Shown: positions 1-7,558, counted from the stretch's first letter. The stretch: DNA of 64,000 bases from Saprospiraceae bacterium (GCA_019638385.1 JAHBTW010000018.1:49845-113844), one strand, 5' to 3'. Numbers and translations: made by a program. Notes: generated from the letters alone by a model not told the origin.

Positions 1-289
1 AGAGGGCCTGTCCTTTGAAAAACTCCAGCAGTACGCGGTAAGCGGCAGAGGAGGCGGAATTGCAGGCGATGACCACCATTTTGCAATGGCGCTCCAACAG
101 AAACTTGGCAATGCGCAAGGCATAGTAACGAATGGCGTCGGCCGATTTTTCGCCGTAGGGAAGGTGGGCTGTATCTCCGAAATAAATGATGTCTTCGTTG
201 GGCAAAGCCCTAATAATAGCATTGGCGACCGTAAGGCCGCCAATGCCGGAATCGAAGATTCCAATAGGTTCGCTGGGTTGGTGTTGCAT
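1..289 (-). CDS. murI: Glutamate racemase, N-terminal part (cut by window edge)
   Basis: Converts L- to D-glutamate for peptidoglycan. The 96 visible residues start MQHQPSEPIG and show three family signatures: the GIFDSGIGGLTV loop with the first catalytic-site Asp/Ser, GDTAHLPYG, and ACNSAS holding the first catalytic cysteine. The ATG at 289 places the first motif close to the N-terminus, as usual. The second catalytic Cys lies outside the window. The gene follows two OmpH genes by 13 bp on the same strand, an order common in Bacteroidota, so co-transcription is likely. Confidence 0.93.
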   Translation of the reverse strand, partial: MQHQPSEPIGIFDSGIGGLTVANAIIRALPNEDIIYFGDTAHLPYGEKSADAIRYYALRIAKFLLERHCKMVVIACNSASSAAYRVLLEFFKGQAL

Positions 290-302
290 AACCGATCGCA
301 GA

Positions 303-809
303 TCAGATACCCAACTTCCCTTTCACTAAGGCGCTCAGGTCCTGCGACTCGTCGGCATACAAGAGTACGCCTTGGTCGAAGACAAACTGAAAACCACTTT
401 CTTTGGCGACGTCAGCGATGGCCTTGTTCACCTTGTCGTAGATGGGCTGAAGCAATTCGTCGCGTTTGGCTTGAAGTTGTTTCATCATGTCCTGTTCAAA
501 CTTGCCGACTTCCTCTTCGGCTGCTTTGAGGCGAGCGCCTTCCGTTTCCTGTTGTTTGGGAGAAAGCTCGCCGCGCTCCACTTTTTGCTGTACGGCAGCG
601 TAGTCGGCTTGCAGTTTTTCCACCATCGTTTGGCCTTTTTTCTGCAATTGCGTCTGGAGCGCTTCCAGCGTAGCTTCCGCCTGTTTCAGGTCGGGCATTT
701 CCGACAAGAGCATGGCGGAGTTCACATAGCCGAATTTCTGGGCCGATGCCGCTTGTGCGACGCCGAAAACCAACAGGAGGGCAAAACCTAATTTTAGCAT
801 GTGCTTCAT
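303..809 (-). CDS. Skp/OmpH family periplasmic chaperone
   Basis: A 168-residue exported protein with an N-terminal signal peptide (MKHMLKLGFALLLVFG..AQA), then the conserved FGYVNSAMLLSEMP opening strand. A long Lys/Glu/Gln-rich coiled coil follows (about residues 40-115), and a C-terminal segment returns to the trimer head (FVFDQGVLLYAD). This is the Skp layout, a jellyfish-like trimer that escorts unfolded outer-membrane proteins. It is the second of two tandem OmpH genes, 68 bp after the first, and 13 bp before murI. Family is clear; client specificity is not. Confidence 0.9.
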   Translation of the reverse strand: MKHMLKLGFALLLVFGVAQAASAQKFGYVNSAMLLSEMPDLKQAEATLEALQTQLQKKGQTMVEKLQADYAAVQQKVERGELSPKQQETEGARLKAAEEEVGKFEQDMMKQLQAKRDELLQPIYDKVNKAIADVAKESGFQFVFDQGVLLYADESQDLSALVKGKLGI

Positions 810-877
810 CTCAGTACGTTTAATTGAGATTGGGTGAATAAAAAAACGGCGGCGAAGATAAGGACTTTTCCGCCGGA

Positions 878-1414
878 TTATCCTTTGAGGCGACTCAAAA
901 TATCGTCGGTCTTATCGTAGGCCGGGCTGAAAAAAATGATGCCGGCAGCGCCCGACTTGTCGAAAATGAAGTCGTAGCCGCGCTCGGTGGCATAGCTCTC
1001 AATGGCGCGATACACGCGCTCCTGTATGGGGCGCACCATTTCCTGCCGGCGGCGGAAGAGTTCGCCTTCCGGGCCGAAGCGCGCTTTTTGGAGGTCGCGC
1101 ACTTCTTTTTCGCGATTCATGATTTCGTCTTCGCGCGTGCGGCGTGCATCTTCGCTGAGCAGTACCTGCTCGGCCTGATAGCGGTTGTAAAGGCCCTTGA
1201 TGACATCGTACTCCTGAGCGATGTCCTGGCGCCATTTGGCGGCAAGGCGGTCGAGTTCATCCTGTGCGTCTTTGTATTCTTTGAAGCTTTCCAGTACCCG
1301 GTCCACATCCACATAAGCGATGCGCTGAGCGGAAGCGGCGGTACTGAAAGCAAACAAAAAGCCGAAAACAAGGGCGATGATTTTTACAGGTCGTAAAGAA
1401 ATGGCGTAAGTCAT
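878..1414 (-). CDS. Skp/OmpH family periplasmic chaperone (first of tandem pair)
   Basis: A 178-residue paralogue of the downstream gene. A signal peptide (VFGFLFAFSTAASA) is followed by QRIAYVDVDRVLESF, a charged coiled coil (about residues 45-130) and the closing FIFDKSGAAGIIFFSPAYDKTDDIL strand region. Predicted periplasmic trimeric chaperone for outer-membrane proteins. It is the promoter-proximal gene of the ompH-ompH-murI run. A TAnnTTTG-type element lies 30 bp upstream. In many Bacteroidota bamA precedes this pair, but here the upstream neighbour is the divergent hutH. Confidence 0.9.
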   Translation of the reverse strand: MTYAISLRPVKIIALVFGFLFAFSTAASAQRIAYVDVDRVLESFKEYKDAQDELDRLAAKWRQDIAQEYDVIKGLYNRYQAEQVLLSEDARRTREDEIMNREKEVRDLQKARFGPEGELFRRRQEMVRPIQERVYRAIESYATERGYDFIFDKSGAAGIIFFSPAYDKTDDILSRLKG

Positions 1415-1443
1415 GTTGGCAAGTCTTTTGGTGAAAAATTGGA

Positions 1444-1451
1444 CAAATGTA
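1444..1451 (-). promoter_or_regulatory. -7 promoter element (TACATTTG) for ompH-ompH-murI
   Basis: On the minus strand the sequence reads TACATTTG, an exact fit to the Bacteroidota TAnnTTTG box, 30 bp before the first ompH start codon. No clear TTG is found 19-21 bp upstream, so the assignment rests on the -7 box and its position. Confidence 0.5.
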
Positions 1452-1534
1452 CAACGAAACGGCTGCTTTTATGGTATTTGCGCCGGGCACTGCTTTAAAC
1501 GCCTGCGCAGCGGCGGGGTCACGCGCCCTCATTG

Positions 1535-1566
1535 GGTTTAACGAAGGTTTAACGGGTGGTTTAAGA
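1535..1566. repeat. Three GGTTTAA direct repeats upstream of hutH
   Basis: GGTTTAAC at 1535 and 1546 and GGTTTAAG at 1559 occur in one 32-bp stretch, starts 11 and 13 bp apart, just upstream of the hutH -7 element. Repeats roughly one helical turn apart could be a regulator site, but they could also be chance. Confidence 0.3.
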
Positions 1567-1583
1567 TTTATACCGAGAACCTG

Positions 1584-1591
1584 TACCTTCG
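1584..1591 (+). promoter_or_regulatory. Probable -7 element (TACCTTCG) for hutH
   Basis: TACCTTCG matches TAnnTTTG at five of six fixed bases and lies 29 bp before the hutH ATG, the same spacing as other -7 boxes in this window. Confidence 0.4.
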
Positions 1592-1620
1592 CGCCCTATT
1601 AGCCTAACCGAAATAACGCC

Positions 1621-3129
1621 ATGTCTTCTTCTGCTACTCACCATATCGGCCACGAACGCCTCCTGCCCGAGGATGCCGCTGAAATTATTGCCTCCGGTCG
1701 GCCGCTGGCTTTGTCTGTGGATGCTGCCAACAGCATTATTGCCTGCCGCCGGTATCTCGAACACAAACTTTCCGATGGCACGCAGGTGCTGTACGGCATC
1801 AATACCGGCTTCGGGGCCTTGTGCAACATCCGCATCTCGGAAGCAGAAACGGAAGCGCTGCAAGCCAATTTGGTCATGTCGCACGCCTGTGGCACGGGGG
1901 AGGAGGTTCCGGTGGAAATTGTGCGCGCGATGTTATTTCTCAAAATCCGCAATCTATCCTTCGGTCATTCCGGGGTGCGCTTAGTATTGGTGCAGCGCCT
2001 GATAGACATGTACAATGCCGGGGTATGGCCGGTGGTGTATCAGCAAGGATCGCTCGGCGCTTCGGGCGACCTGGCGCCGCTGGCGCATCTCAGTCTGCCG
2101 CTCATCGGCTTGGGCGAAGTGTGGTATCAGGGTCGCCGGCAACCGACCTCGGAGGCATTAAAAACGTTGGGCTGGAGTCCGTTGCAATTGGAATCGAAGG
2201 AAGGGCTGGCGCTGCTCAACGGCACGCAGTTTTCCACGGCGTATGCCCTGTGGGCCCTGGCCGAGTCGGTGCGGCTGTTTCATGTGGCCAATCTCTGTGC
2301 CGCCTTGTCGGTAGATGCCTTTCACTGTTTGCTTTCGCCGTTTGACCAAAAAATTCAGATGGTGCGCGCTTATGAAGGGCAGATCAAAGCGGCGGAGGCC
2401 GTGCGCCGCTGGTTGGAGGGCAGTACAATAGCCGGGCAGGCAGGCGCACAGGTGCAAGACCCCTACGCCTTCCGTTGCGTGCCGCAGGTGCATGGCGCCT
2501 CGTGGGAAGTGATATCGCATGTTCGGCACATCGTTCAAACGGAGATCAATTCCGTCACCGACAATCCGATCATTTATCCCGATGCCGATGCGGTGTTGTC
2601 GGGCGGCAATTTCCATGCGCAACCCATCGCGCTGGCCATGGATTATCTGGCCATCGGCATCAGCGAGCTGGCCTCCATTGCCGAAAGGCGTACCTACCAG
2701 CTCATTTCGGGCAACCGGGGCCTGCCGCCGTTCCTCACCCCGCTGGCCGGCCTGCACTCCGGACTGATGATACCGCAATATACCGCAGCGTCCATTGTGA
2801 GCCAAAACAAACAATTGTGTACCCCCGCTTCGGTAGATTCCATTGTGTCGAGCAACGGTCAGGAAGACCATGTGAGCATGGCTGCCAATGCGGCAACCAA
2901 AGCCTGGCGCGTGCTGCGCAATGTGGAAACGGTGCTGGCCATAGAATGGATGAGCGCCGCGCAAGCGCTGCATCTGCGCCGGCCGGCGCGCAGTTCGGAG
3001 GCCGTTGAAAACATCGTGAGCCGCTATCGGGAGCGGGTGCCGCCGCTGGCAGAAGACCGCGTGCTGAGCAATGACATCAGTGCGACGGCGGCGTTTTTGC
3101 GGACGCTGGATTTCCCAGGCTTCGGCTGA
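1621..3129 (+). CDS. hutH: Histidine ammonia-lyase
   Basis: Removes ammonia from L-histidine to give urocanate, the first step of histidine degradation. The 502-residue length is typical. The YGINTGFG motif (residues 58-65) carries the catalytic Tyr. GSLGASGDLAPLAH contains the Ala-Ser-Gly triad (147-149) that cyclises to the MIO electrophile. Further family blocks NSVTDNP, GGNFHAQP and SSNGQEDHVSM are intact. No other hut gene is adjacent, so substrate is inferred from overall similarity; tyrosine or phenylalanine ammonia-lyases share the fold. Its 3' end overlaps the convergent CHAD gene by 53 bp. Confidence 0.9.
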   Translation: MSSSATHHIGHERLLPEDAAEIIASGRPLALSVDAANSIIACRRYLEHKLSDGTQVLYGINTGFGALCNIRISEAETEALQANLVMSHACGTGEEVPVEIVRAMLFLKIRNLSFGHSGVRLVLVQRLIDMYNAGVWPVVYQQGSLGASGDLAPLAHLSLPLIGLGEVWYQGRRQPTSEALKTLGWSPLQLESKEGLALLNGTQFSTAYALWALAESVRLFHVANLCAALSVDAFHCLLSPFDQKIQMVRAYEGQIKAAEAVRRWLEGSTIAGQAGAQVQDPYAFRCVPQVHGASWEVISHVRHIVQTEINSVTDNPIIYPDADAVLSGGNFHAQPIALAMDYLAIGISELASIAERRTYQLISGNRGLPPFLTPLAGLHSGLMIPQYTAASIVSQNKQLCTPASVDSIVSSNGQEDHVSMAANAATKAWRVLRNVETVLAIEWMSAAQALHLRRPARSSEAVENIVSRYRERVPPLAEDRVLSNDISATAAFLRTLDFPGFG

Positions 3130-3949
3130 TGCGCGCTTCCAACTCCGAAAGTGCCTCCTCTAATCCTTCAAATTGCCGGCGCGCCTGCGCCTCACTCTCC
3201 TTCATTTTTGCTTCCAATGCGGTTAAAAACGTTTTGTCTTTCAACGCTTTTTTGCCGGTCAGGTGCTCCAGCGTGAAGTCGTAATCGTGCCATTTGCCGA
3301 GCAGGTGCTGGAGTTCGTCCAATTGAGTCCAGGCACGGCAACGCAAGGCTTCCGGGCCGGTGTGCCGTTGGAGGAATTCCAAGTTGTAAAACAGTTCTTT
3401 GATGAATTTGCGCAGGTCGTGCAGATCGTCTTTCGGTATGGCCCCTCCGCGCAGGAGTGCGGCGATGCCCCGTATCAGTTTTGAAAAATAAACAACGAGC
3501 CGTTGCTCCAATCCTTTTGCCGACAGGCGGTGAATGACGTTCCGTACTTCAAAGGAGAGGTTTCTGACCGGCTCCAGAGAATGGCCGGCTTCGTACTCCT
3601 GGAGCAATTGCACCCGGCGACTTTCTTTTTCTTCCAACCATGCAGTGAGGTCGTGTTCGATGTGGCGGTCGTGCCCGGCTTTTTTAATGACTTGCTTTTC
3701 CACCTGTTTGTCGCGTACCTTGCCGGCCCTCCGGTAAATGACCTCGTAGGTATCCAAAGCGATGCCGGCGGAGAAGCGCTCGTCCAAGGCTTCGAGGAGG
3801 TGAAAAAAAGCATTTTGGCGCTTGAGGTTGAGCCGCAGTTCGTGTACGGTGTCTTTGTCGTAACTGCGGAGTGCGGCCATCCAGTGCAGGTGAAATCCTT
3901 TGTCGAGTTCTTCGAAGCAGGCGGACAAATGTTGTTGAATGGTCGTCAT
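3077..3949 (-). CDS. CHAD domain protein
   Basis: A 290-residue cytoplasmic protein, all helical and rich in His, Arg and Lys. It carries the hallmark CHAD segment VHELRLNLKRQNAFFHLLEAL (about residues 34-54) and the second helical half with DLHDLRKFIKELFYNLEFL. CHAD domains bind inorganic polyphosphate through conserved basic residues and are often beside polyphosphate enzymes, but none is adjacent here. The gene diverges from the EamA transporter and converges with hutH. A TATATTTG box on the minus strand lies 17 bp upstream of the start. Confidence 0.8.
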   Translation of the reverse strand: MTTIQQHLSACFEELDKGFHLHWMAALRSYDKDTVHELRLNLKRQNAFFHLLEALDERFSAGIALDTYEVIYRRAGKVRDKQVEKQVIKKAGHDRHIEHDLTAWLEEKESRRVQLLQEYEAGHSLEPVRNLSFEVRNVIHRLSAKGLEQRLVVYFSKLIRGIAALLRGGAIPKDDLHDLRKFIKELFYNLEFLQRHTGPEALRCRAWTQLDELQHLLGKWHDYDFTLEHLTGKKALKDKTFLTALEAKMKESEAQARRQFEGLEEALSELEARISRSLGNPASAKTPPSH

Positions 3950-3965
3950 GCTGCTACAATTTCAG

Positions 3966-3992
3966 CAAATATAAGAAGCTCGCTTACCTTTG
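3966..3992. promoter_or_regulatory. Divergent overlapping promoters (CHAD / EamA)
   Basis: Two TAnnTTTG boxes face away from each other in 27 bp: TATATTTG on the minus strand (3966-3973) for the CHAD gene, and TACCTTTG on the plus strand (3985-3992) for the transporter. The final TTG of the plus box can be misread as a start codon for the transporter. Confidence 0.6.
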
Positions 3993-4010
3993 TCGCCTCA
4001 AAATAAGAAT

Positions 4011-4910
4011 ATGCAAACGGAGCGCGCTTCCCGGTGGCTTATCATCGGGGCATTTGCGGTGGTATATGTGGTGTGGGGTTCTACCTATTTGGTGAACTAC
4101 CTTGCCATACAGGGCCTGCCGCCCTTCATTATGTCGGGTTCGCGTTTTGTGGCGGCGGGTCTGCTGCTGTACGCGGCGGGCCGGCTGTGGGGGCATCCGG
4201 TGGGAACGCGGGAGCATTGGTGCAACGGCATGTTTGCCGGGGTATTGCTGCTCGGCGTCGGCACGGGCGGCGTGGTATGGGCCATGCAGTGGGTTGACAC
4301 GGGCATTGCGGCGCTCATTGTGGCATTCGAGCCGCTGTTGGTGGTGTTGCTCTTGTGGGTCATGCGGGGCCAACGGCCGGGCGGTCGCAGCCTCCTCGGC
4401 GTGGCGGTGGGCATAGCGGGCATGGCCGTGCTGGTGTTGCAGGACAAACTCATTGCCGACCGCGAAACGGCGGTGGGGGTAGGCGTCATTTTCGTCGGCA
4501 TATTGGCCTGGGGTTACGCGGCTATTTGGGTGGGAAGGGCCAAATTGCCCGCTTCCTCCATGCAGACGGCGGCCATGCAAATGCTCGGCGGCGGCGGGGC
4601 GCTGTTGTTGTTCAGCCTGTTCACCGGAGAGTGGGGCCGTTTCGATTGGGCATTGGTTACCCCAAAAACAATTTTTGCCTGGTTGTACTTAGTGGGGCTT
4701 GGCTCCATTCTGGCGTTCAGCGCGTTCAATTACCTATTGGCCCGCGTTTCTCCCGAAAAGGTGGTGACGACCAACTATGTAAACCCCGTGGTAGCGCTCT
4801 TCCTCGGCTGGAGCCTCAACAACGAAGTTATTACCCTTCAGTCGCTCATCGCCTCGGTGTTGCTGCTGGCAGGGGTGTTTTTTATCGTGTCGAGGAAGGG
4901 AAAAGCATAG
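4011..4910 (+). CDS. EamA/DMT-superfamily transporter
   Basis: A 299-residue integral membrane protein with about ten hydrophobic helices in two repeats of five, the EamA layout. The first repeat opens with AVVYVVWGSTYLVNYLAI and the PPFIMSGSRFVAAGLLL helix pair. The second has the LGSILAFSAFNYLLARVSPEKV..NYVNPVVALFLGW signature. Predicted inner-membrane metabolite exporter; substrate unknown. I chose the ATG at 4011. An in-frame TTG at 3990 is possible but forms the end of the -7 promoter box, so translation from there is unlikely. Confidence 0.85.
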   Translation: MQTERASRWLIIGAFAVVYVVWGSTYLVNYLAIQGLPPFIMSGSRFVAAGLLLYAAGRLWGHPVGTREHWCNGMFAGVLLLGVGTGGVVWAMQWVDTGIAALIVAFEPLLVVLLLWVMRGQRPGGRSLLGVAVGIAGMAVLVLQDKLIADRETAVGVGVIFVGILAWGYAAIWVGRAKLPASSMQTAAMQMLGGGGALLLFSLFTGEWGRFDWALVTPKTIFAWLYLVGLGSILAFSAFNYLLARVSPEKVVTTNYVNPVVALFLGWSLNNEVITLQSLIASVLLLAGVFFIVSRKGKA

Positions 4911-4956
4911 CGCGACCAGCCGCTGATAAAAAAAGATAAATAAGCCCGAGTTTTTG

Positions 4957-4964
4957 TACATTTG
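4957..4964 (+). promoter_or_regulatory. Possible -7 element (TACATTTG) for the AraC-type regulator
   Basis: Exact TAnnTTTG match about 95 bp before the regulator start. No TTG lies 19-21 bp upstream. It would leave an unusually long 5' leader for this window. Confidence 0.35.
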
Positions 4965-5058
4965 GCCTATCTAATTTTTCGATGTATTTCGGCAAGTTCA
5001 GCGCAAGTTGTTCTCTATATCGTTCGGTGCAACGCTTTTCACACTTCACGGTTTCCCG

Positions 5059-5622
5059 ATGAAGATATACATCAAATACATGGTTTCGATTCGCTGCAAA
5101 TTAGTGGTGAAATCCGAATTGGATGCGCTCGGACTACATTACGGCGCTGTGGAACTGGGGGAAGTGGAGGTGAAAGAGACGTTGACCCCGGAGCAACATG
5201 ATCGCTTGGCTGTGGGCCTGTTGCGGTTCGGTCTGGAGTTATTAGAAGACAAAAAAGCGGTGCTGATTGAAAAAATAAAGAACGTCATCATTGAAGCGAT
5301 TCATTATTCGGATGATCTGCCCAAAACAAATTTTTCTGATCACATCAGTAAAGAAGTCAAGTACGACTATACCTATTTGGCGAATCTTTTTTCAGCAACA
5401 ACAGGCACCACGATAGAGCATTTCATCATAGCCCATAAAATTGAACGGGTAAAAGAATTGCTTTTATACGATGAACTGAACCTTACAGAAATATCTTACA
5501 AGCTGAACTACAGCAGCGTGGCGCATCTCTCCAATCAGTTCAAAAGAGTAACGGGATTAACGCCCACGTTCTTCAAACAACTCCGGCAATTCAGACGGCG
5601 TGTCGCACTCGAAGATGTGTGA
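5059..5622 (+). CDS. AraC-family regulator with HMA-like N-terminal domain
   Basis: A 187-residue protein. The last 100 residues form an AraC DNA-binding domain with two helix-turn-helix units: YTYLANLFSATTGTTIEHFII, and LTEISYKLNYSSVAHLSNQFKRVTG. The first 70 residues (MKIYIKYMVSIRCKLVVKSELD..) have the beta-alpha-beta pattern of a heavy-metal-associated domain, but the usual CxxC is reduced to SIRC, a single Cys. I chose ATG 5059 because homologous proteins of this type begin with M-K-x-Y-I-K. The gene heads a run of small membrane-protein genes on the same strand, which it may control. Ligand unknown. Confidence 0.75.
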   Translation: MKIYIKYMVSIRCKLVVKSELDALGLHYGAVELGEVEVKETLTPEQHDRLAVGLLRFGLELLEDKKAVLIEKIKNVIIEAIHYSDDLPKTNFSDHISKEVKYDYTYLANLFSATTGTTIEHFIIAHKIERVKELLLYDELNLTEISYKLNYSSVAHLSNQFKRVTGLTPTFFKQLRQFRRRVALEDV

Positions 5623-5721
5623 ATAATGTAACTCTTCTCACAAATTGTATAATGCTTTTAATGCCGGGTGTGTTCACCTTTGCATAATTGTGAAAATGTA
5701 TTCGCAAAAAAAATAATCAAA

Positions 5722-6039
5722 ATGAAAAAGTTCACGCTGAGTATAATGGCGGCATTCCTGATGCTTGCGGTCATTCCGGCGCAGTTGACTGCCGCCACAG
5801 CCACTACTCCCACTACCACGGCCGCTGCGAAGCCTGCCGAATCTGAAATAGCCGGTGCGCTACTGATCAGATTGCATGAAATAAACGACATGGATAAAGC
5901 AAACCTGAGCTCTATGGAAAAAAAGGAACTGCGCAAAGAAGTGCGCGCCATCAAAACAGAGCTTAAAGCGGCCAACGGCGTTTATTTGTCTGTCGGAGCC
6001 ATTATTATCATCGTGCTGTTACTCATTCTGCTGCTTTAA
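5722..6039 (+). CDS. Small exported/membrane protein with C-terminal hydrophobic helix
   Basis: 105 residues. There is a signal-like N-terminus (MKKFTLSIMAAFLMLAVIPA), a Thr/Ala-rich linker and a conserved charged stretch (ALLIRLHEINDMDKANLSSM..KKELRKEVRAIK). It ends in a hydrophobic tail of Ile/Val/Leu. Small proteins of this layout are frequent in Bacteroidota; I know no assigned function. I chose ATG 5722 over the upstream in-frame start at 5668 because only 5722 gives a proper signal sequence. Its neighbours are all small membrane proteins, which suggests an envelope-stress group. Confidence 0.65.
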   Translation: MKKFTLSIMAAFLMLAVIPAQLTAATATTPTTTAAAKPAESEIAGALLIRLHEINDMDKANLSSMEKKELRKEVRAIKTELKAANGVYLSVGAIIIIVLLLILLL

Positions 6040-6098
6040 TATTGCTGTAGAGGATGCAGGCAGTTCGCTTGTGATACATCATTTTAAGAATAAAAATC

Positions 6099-6521
6099 AT
6101 GCCGACACAGAAGGTTATAGCGGTTGTCCTCATCATAGCCGGGATCATTATGCTGGCTTACACGGGCTTTAATTATGTCACTACGGAAACCGTGGTGGAT
6201 TTAGGGCCGATACAGATAGAAGCAAAACAAAACAACTTTGTAGCGCTGTCGCCGATCATCGGCGGCATACTGCTCCTTGGGGGCATTGTTTTATTGGTCT
6301 CTAACAAAAGGTGCTTAGTTAGTCAAACAGAAAATCATCATTATGCCATTATTAACTGTATTAATTGTTTTAGTTGTTGTCGGCGTCATTCTTTGGCTGA
6401 TAAACACCTACATACCGATGAATCGCAAGATCAAAAACATCCTGAACGCAGTTGCTGTGATCGTCGTGATCGTTTGGTTGTTGCAGGTATTCGGGCTTTT
6501 GGATTCGCTGAAAAATTTTAA
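6099..6521 (+). CDS. Small two-helix membrane protein with apparent frameshifted C-terminus
   Basis: The first 75 residues make a compact protein with two hydrophobic helices (IAVVLIIAGIIMLAYTGF and IIGGILLLGGIVLLV) around a VDLGPIQIEAK loop, a pattern seen in other small Bacteroidota membrane proteins that stop just after the second helix. Here the frame continues about 65 residues into a Cys/His-rich tail that overlaps the next gene in another reading frame. One frame over, a TAG at 6316-6318 would end the protein at the expected place. A late frameshift, real or from sequencing, is the simplest explanation. Function unknown. Confidence 0.5.
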   Translation: MPTQKVIAVVLIIAGIIMLAYTGFNYVTTETVVDLGPIQIEAKQNNFVALSPIIGGILLLGGIVLLVSNKRCLVSQTENHHYAIINCINCFSCCRRHSLADKHLHTDESQDQKHPERSCCDRRDRLVVAGIRAFGFAEKF

Positions 6522-6528
6522 GATTTAA
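6343..6528 (+). CDS. Thivi_2564-like small membrane protein, copy 1
   Basis: 61 residues: an N-terminal transmembrane helix (LLTVLIVLVVVGVILWLI), the motif NTYIPMNRKIKNILN, and a second helix (AVAVIVVIVWLLQVFGLL). Two-helix proteins with the WLIN-YIPM core are known as Thivi_2564-family membrane proteins; their function is unestablished. A close second copy follows 15 bp downstream. The start lies inside the extended frame of the preceding gene. Confidence 0.8.
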   Translation: MPLLTVLIVLVVVGVILWLINTYIPMNRKIKNILNAVAVIVVIVWLLQVFGLLDSLKNFKI

Positions 6529-6543
6529 CAAAAAATAAATGTT

Positions 6544-6711
6544 ATGCCACTTTTAAATGTTCTTATCGTATTGATCGTAGTCGGGGTTATACTTTGGCTT
6601 ATCAATAACTATATTCCAATGGATCGCAAGATCAAAAGTATTCTCAACGTAGTTGCCGTAATTGTTGTAATCATTTGGTTATTGAAGGTTTTTGGAATTT
6701 TATCAATCTGA
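6544..6711 (+). CDS. Thivi_2564-like small membrane protein, copy 2 (55 aa)
   Basis: ATG 6544 to TGA 6709-6711 encodes 55 residues beginning MPLLNVLIVLIVVGVILWLI and continuing NNYIPMDRKIKSILN, then VVAVIVVIIWLLKVFGILSI. It is clearly a tandem duplicate of the preceding gene, with many synonymous differences, so both copies appear to be under protein-level selection. It is short enough to be missed by gene callers. A terminator hairpin follows at 6765. Confidence 0.85.
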   Translation: MPLLNVLIVLIVVGVILWLINNYIPMDRKIKSILNVVAVIVVIIWLLKVFGILSI

Positions 6712-6764
6712 AAATGACTGTTATTTTATGTCGCGTTAGGTTTTGGTGTTTAGCGATTAAAGGG

Positions 6765-6800
6765 ACTTGTAAATGCGGGAGCGTTTACAGGTTTTTTTTT
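6765..6800 (+). terminator. Intrinsic terminator after the small-membrane-protein run
   Basis: A 9-bp stem ACTTGTAAA / TTTACAGGT (one G-U pair) with a 10-nt loop is followed at once by nine T. Confidence 0.8.
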
Positions 6801-6945
6801 GCAGGATATAAACAAGCGTCATTGAATAGAAGTGGGAATTGTGCAAATAATACCCGGCCTGATGTAATGCTTTCGGGTGTAGAAATCCTCATCTTACTAC
6901 CGTCATTAAATGGCGAAAATTTTTTCGTTATAAAAACCAAATACT

Positions 6946-7137
6946 ATGAGTAAAGATAAAGGAAGTAAAGATAAGGGCGGGAAAAACCAAAAGAAGGCTC
7001 CTGCCGACAAATCTTCCGGGAAAGTGAAAGCGGTTTCTGCTTACAAATCGGAGGGCAAAGGCGGATACGGCAAACAGGCTTCGCTTGATGTGTTTGTACC
7101 CAAGCCCGATGCGAAATCTGACAGCAAGCGGAAGTAG
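6946..7137 (+). CDS. Small basic Lys/Ser/Gly-rich protein
   Basis: 63 residues, strongly basic, with low-complexity MSKDKGSKDKGGKNQKK at the start. A more conserved-looking segment follows (SAYKSEGKGGYGKQASLDVFVPKP), with a KRK end. No membrane segment. Likely disordered; possibly nucleic-acid or stress associated, but that is a guess from composition. A strong terminator follows 74 bp after the stop, which supports a real single-gene transcript. Confidence 0.6.
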   Translation: MSKDKGSKDKGGKNQKKAPADKSSGKVKAVSAYKSEGKGGYGKQASLDVFVPKPDAKSDSKRK

Positions 7138-7210
7138 CCGTATTCACTTCTGGGGGGTTCAATTAACCCGCCCTGGAGTCCTCTATCGTCATTTGAAAGC
7201 GCAAAAATAG

Positions 7211-7242
7211 AGCCGTCTCTGCATCTCAGAGGCGGCTTTTTT
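7211..7242 (+). terminator. Intrinsic terminator
   Basis: Stem AGCCGTCTCTG / CAGAGGCGGCT (one G-U pair) with a 5-nt loop and a run of six T. Confidence 0.85.
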
Positions 7243-7527
7243 AACAACATGATGTCCCAAAGAGCGATGTTGAAGTCCTCTAAGATGGATGAAAAATGAA
7301 CGGCACTATCGGGTTGCAGGGCACTTTTGAGTGTATGCGCCATCCGAAAGTACCGTTTTTTGTAAAATTTAACATTCCAAATTATTATCCGGAAAGAAAT
7401 TGTTGAGTAGAAAGATGGGTGGAGTGCAGATCAAAAGCCGTGCCAATTATATTTGGATTATCCCACCTTTTCCACCGTTTCGCAATTGTGAATTTTGAAG
7501 TTTTTCAATTCGTTGGGTAACATAATG

Positions 7528-7558
7528 TTGCGTTGCGACACTAATGGGTATAACTTTG
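7528..7558 (+). promoter_or_regulatory. Bacteroidota-type promoter of the lytic transglycosylase
   Basis: TTG at 7528-7530 and TAACTTTG at 7551-7558 are separated by 20 bp, a full match to the -33/-7 pattern of the Bacteroidota housekeeping sigma factor, 78 bp before the start codon. Confidence 0.75.

Noticed and set aside
2158..2973. 271-residue open frame on the minus strand inside hutH
   Set aside because: Shadow of a high-GC coding gene with intact catalytic motifs; no family features in the antisense product.
7041..7343. 100-residue minus-strand frame over the small basic protein gene and its terminator
   Set aside because: It spans a clear intrinsic terminator and the real plus-strand gene, and shows no motif or promoter.
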